A program made the translations under genes and the position numbers. This document shows, piece after piece, positions 6,239 through 7,341 of a stretch of 7,341 nt of DNA; the stretch's first letter is position 1, and every line of letters starts with the position of its first letter. The stretch is from an uncultured beta proteobacterium (lineage in GTDB: Bacteria > Pseudomonadota > Gammaproteobacteria > Burkholderiales > Burkholderiaceae), in assembly GCA_903930665.1 (NCBI GenBank), contig CAIYZI010000697.1, positions 1-7,341 of the forward strand. Reading direction: 5' to 3'. Under the pieces are notes generated by a model. The model worked only from the letters and a program-made list of their open reading frames with translations. It was not told the origin of the DNA and did not search any database.

Positions 6239-7341
6239 TCAAAAAACACCCCGCAGCCTCCCTCTTTCTGAGGCAATTACGATTGCTGCACAAGCAATCA
6301 GCGAGGTTATGGGGGGACACTCTCTTACCGAGGTTTTAGATCAGCTTGATGCCCATGAGCGCCCTATTGTCCAAAGTCTGACCTTTGATGCTTTGCGTAA
6401 GTGGGTTCGTTCCCACGAGTTGATTGCAGAATTCATCCCCAAGGCACCTTCGCCTGAAGTGGATCATTTGCTTGCCGTAGCGATTGCCTTATTTTTGAAT
6501 GGCAATACTGACGGCAAGGGTTATGCCACTCACACGATTGTTGATCAAGCGGTTAAAGCTTGTAATGAATATGAGCCAACAATGTATGCAAAGGGCATGG
6601 TTAACGCAGTTATGCGTAAGATTGGTCTTTTGCTTCAACCGCCCGAGGGTGAAAAAAGTTATCCCCCCGACCCTATTCCTATGTTTTTCCCTCCTTGGTG
6701 GAGAGCTAGCTTAAAGCGAAATTACCCTAAGGTTTGGCAGGCTTTGGTCGTGCAACAAGCCCAGCGTGCGCCGTTGATTTTGCGTGTCAACCAACGTCAA
6801 TATACGCGTGAGCAATATCAAGATCTGTTGACCCAATCTGGCATTCAATCCATCTCAATGAATGAGCTTGCAGGTATACGTTTAAATTCTACGTTGTTAT
6901 TGCCAGAGGCTGTACCTGTTTCGGAGTTGCCAAGTTTTTATAGTGGTGCTGTATCAGTTCAAGACTCAGGTGCTCAGTTGGCGGCAATACTACTCAACCC
7001 TCAACCTGGTGAGCGCGTATTAGATGCTTGCGCCGCGCCTGGTGGAAAAACAGCTCATTTATTGGAGCTCGCTGATTGCGAGATGGTCGCTTTGGAGTTG
7101 GATGGACAGCGCCTAGGAAAGATTGGCGGAAATTTAGATCGTCTACGTCTTCACTCTGAAAGGGTGAATATTGTGAGGGGCGATGCATCTAAGGCAGCTT
7201 GGTGGGATAAGAAACTGTTTGACAAGATTTTGCTTGACGCCCCCTGTTCCGCCTCTGGCATCGTTTCTCGCCATCCAGACATTCCCTATCTTCGGCGCGA
7301 GGCTGACATTAAAGCTTTGCAACAAAGACAAAGAGCCATCC
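6231..7341 (+). CDS. rsmB: 16S rRNA m5C967 methyltransferase RsmB (3' end outside window)
   Basis: RsmB (Sun/Fmu) methylates carbon 5 of C967 in 16S rRNA using S-adenosylmethionine. The frame runs without a stop from 6231 to the edge, giving 370 residues of an expected 430-450. The N-terminal third is the NusB-like RNA-binding domain (about 10-140; AAQAISEVMGGHSLTEVL near the start). The methyltransferase domain shows SAM motif I, VLDACAAPGGKT (263-274), and motif IV, DAPCSASGIV (336-345), with Cys339. The motif VI cysteine, the nucleophile in this family, would lie beyond the window. I chose a TTG start that overlaps the fmt stop by eight bases because of the AAAAGG six bases upstream and because similarity begins before the first in-frame ATG at 6309. 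This is the third gene of the def-fmt-rsmB series, and overlap with fmt suggests translational coupling. Confidence 0.92.
   Translation, partial: MINQKTPRSLPLSEAITIAAQAISEVMGGHSLTEVLDQLDAHERPIVQSLTFDALRKWVRSHELIAEFIPKAPSPEVDHLLAVAIALFLNGNTDGKGYATHTIVDQAVKACNEYEPTMYAKGMVNAVMRKIGLLLQPPEGEKSYPPDPIPMFFPPWWRASLKRNYPKVWQALVVQQAQRAPLILRVNQRQYTREQYQDLLTQSGIQSISMNELAGIRLNSTLLLPEAVPVSELPSFYSGAVSVQDSGAQLAAILLNPQPGERVLDACAAPGGKTAHLLELADCEMVALELDGQRLGKIGGNLDRLRLHSERVNIVRGDASKAAWWDKKLFDKILLDAPCSASGIVSRHPDIPYLRREADIKALQQRQRAI

Noticed and set aside
6499..6714. Plus-strand open frame in another phase inside rsmB
   Set aside because: It overlaps the NusB-like domain of rsmB, which is the frame with family similarity.

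Overview
The window looks like housekeeping chromosome of a beta-proteobacterium. The Def, Fmt and RsmB sequences are of the Burkholderiales type, and the moderate-to-low G+C with many A/T-ending codons points to something like Polynucleobacter. The genus is inferred from protein character remembered for the group, not from a search. I see no tRNA, rRNA, CRISPR array, insertion sequence or phage gene. Gene coding covers almost everything; the longest stretch without a gene is about 200 bases, between dprA and topB.

Layout: (1) Positions 1-1230, + strand: the FAD-dependent oxidase half of the tRNA wobble-uridine enzyme MnmC, cut at its 5' side by the window edge. (2) Positions 1053-3728, - strand: topB, DNA topoisomerase III, convergent with mnmC and overlapping it by 178 bases. 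(3) Positions 3729-3932: spacer with a plausible topB promoter, a Shine-Dalgarno and a short perfect inverted repeat. (4) Positions 3933-4637, - strand: a short dprA coding for little more than the Rossmann-like core of the natural-transformation protein. (5) Positions 4638-4708: a compact divergent intergenic region with a possible promoter for def. (6) Positions 4709-7341, + strand: def, fmt and rsmB, tightly packed as one probable operon; rsmB runs off the right edge.

The genes fall into two themes. def, fmt and rsmB serve translation: Fmt formylates initiator Met-tRNA, Def removes the formyl group from new proteins, and RsmB methylates C967 of 16S rRNA. mnmC also serves translation through tRNA modification. 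dprA and topB handle DNA: DprA protects incoming single strands and loads RecA, and TopB decatenates and relaxes DNA. The divergent arrangement dprA | def-fmt-rsmB is the widely conserved one, also seen in E. coli. The smg (DUF494) gene that often follows dprA is not present here.

I found no new multi-gene system. The points most worth a second look are the long antisense overlap of mnmC and topB, in which each gene appears to end inside the conserved part of the other; the stripped-down DprA; and a def promoter placed so that its mRNA may have no leader.
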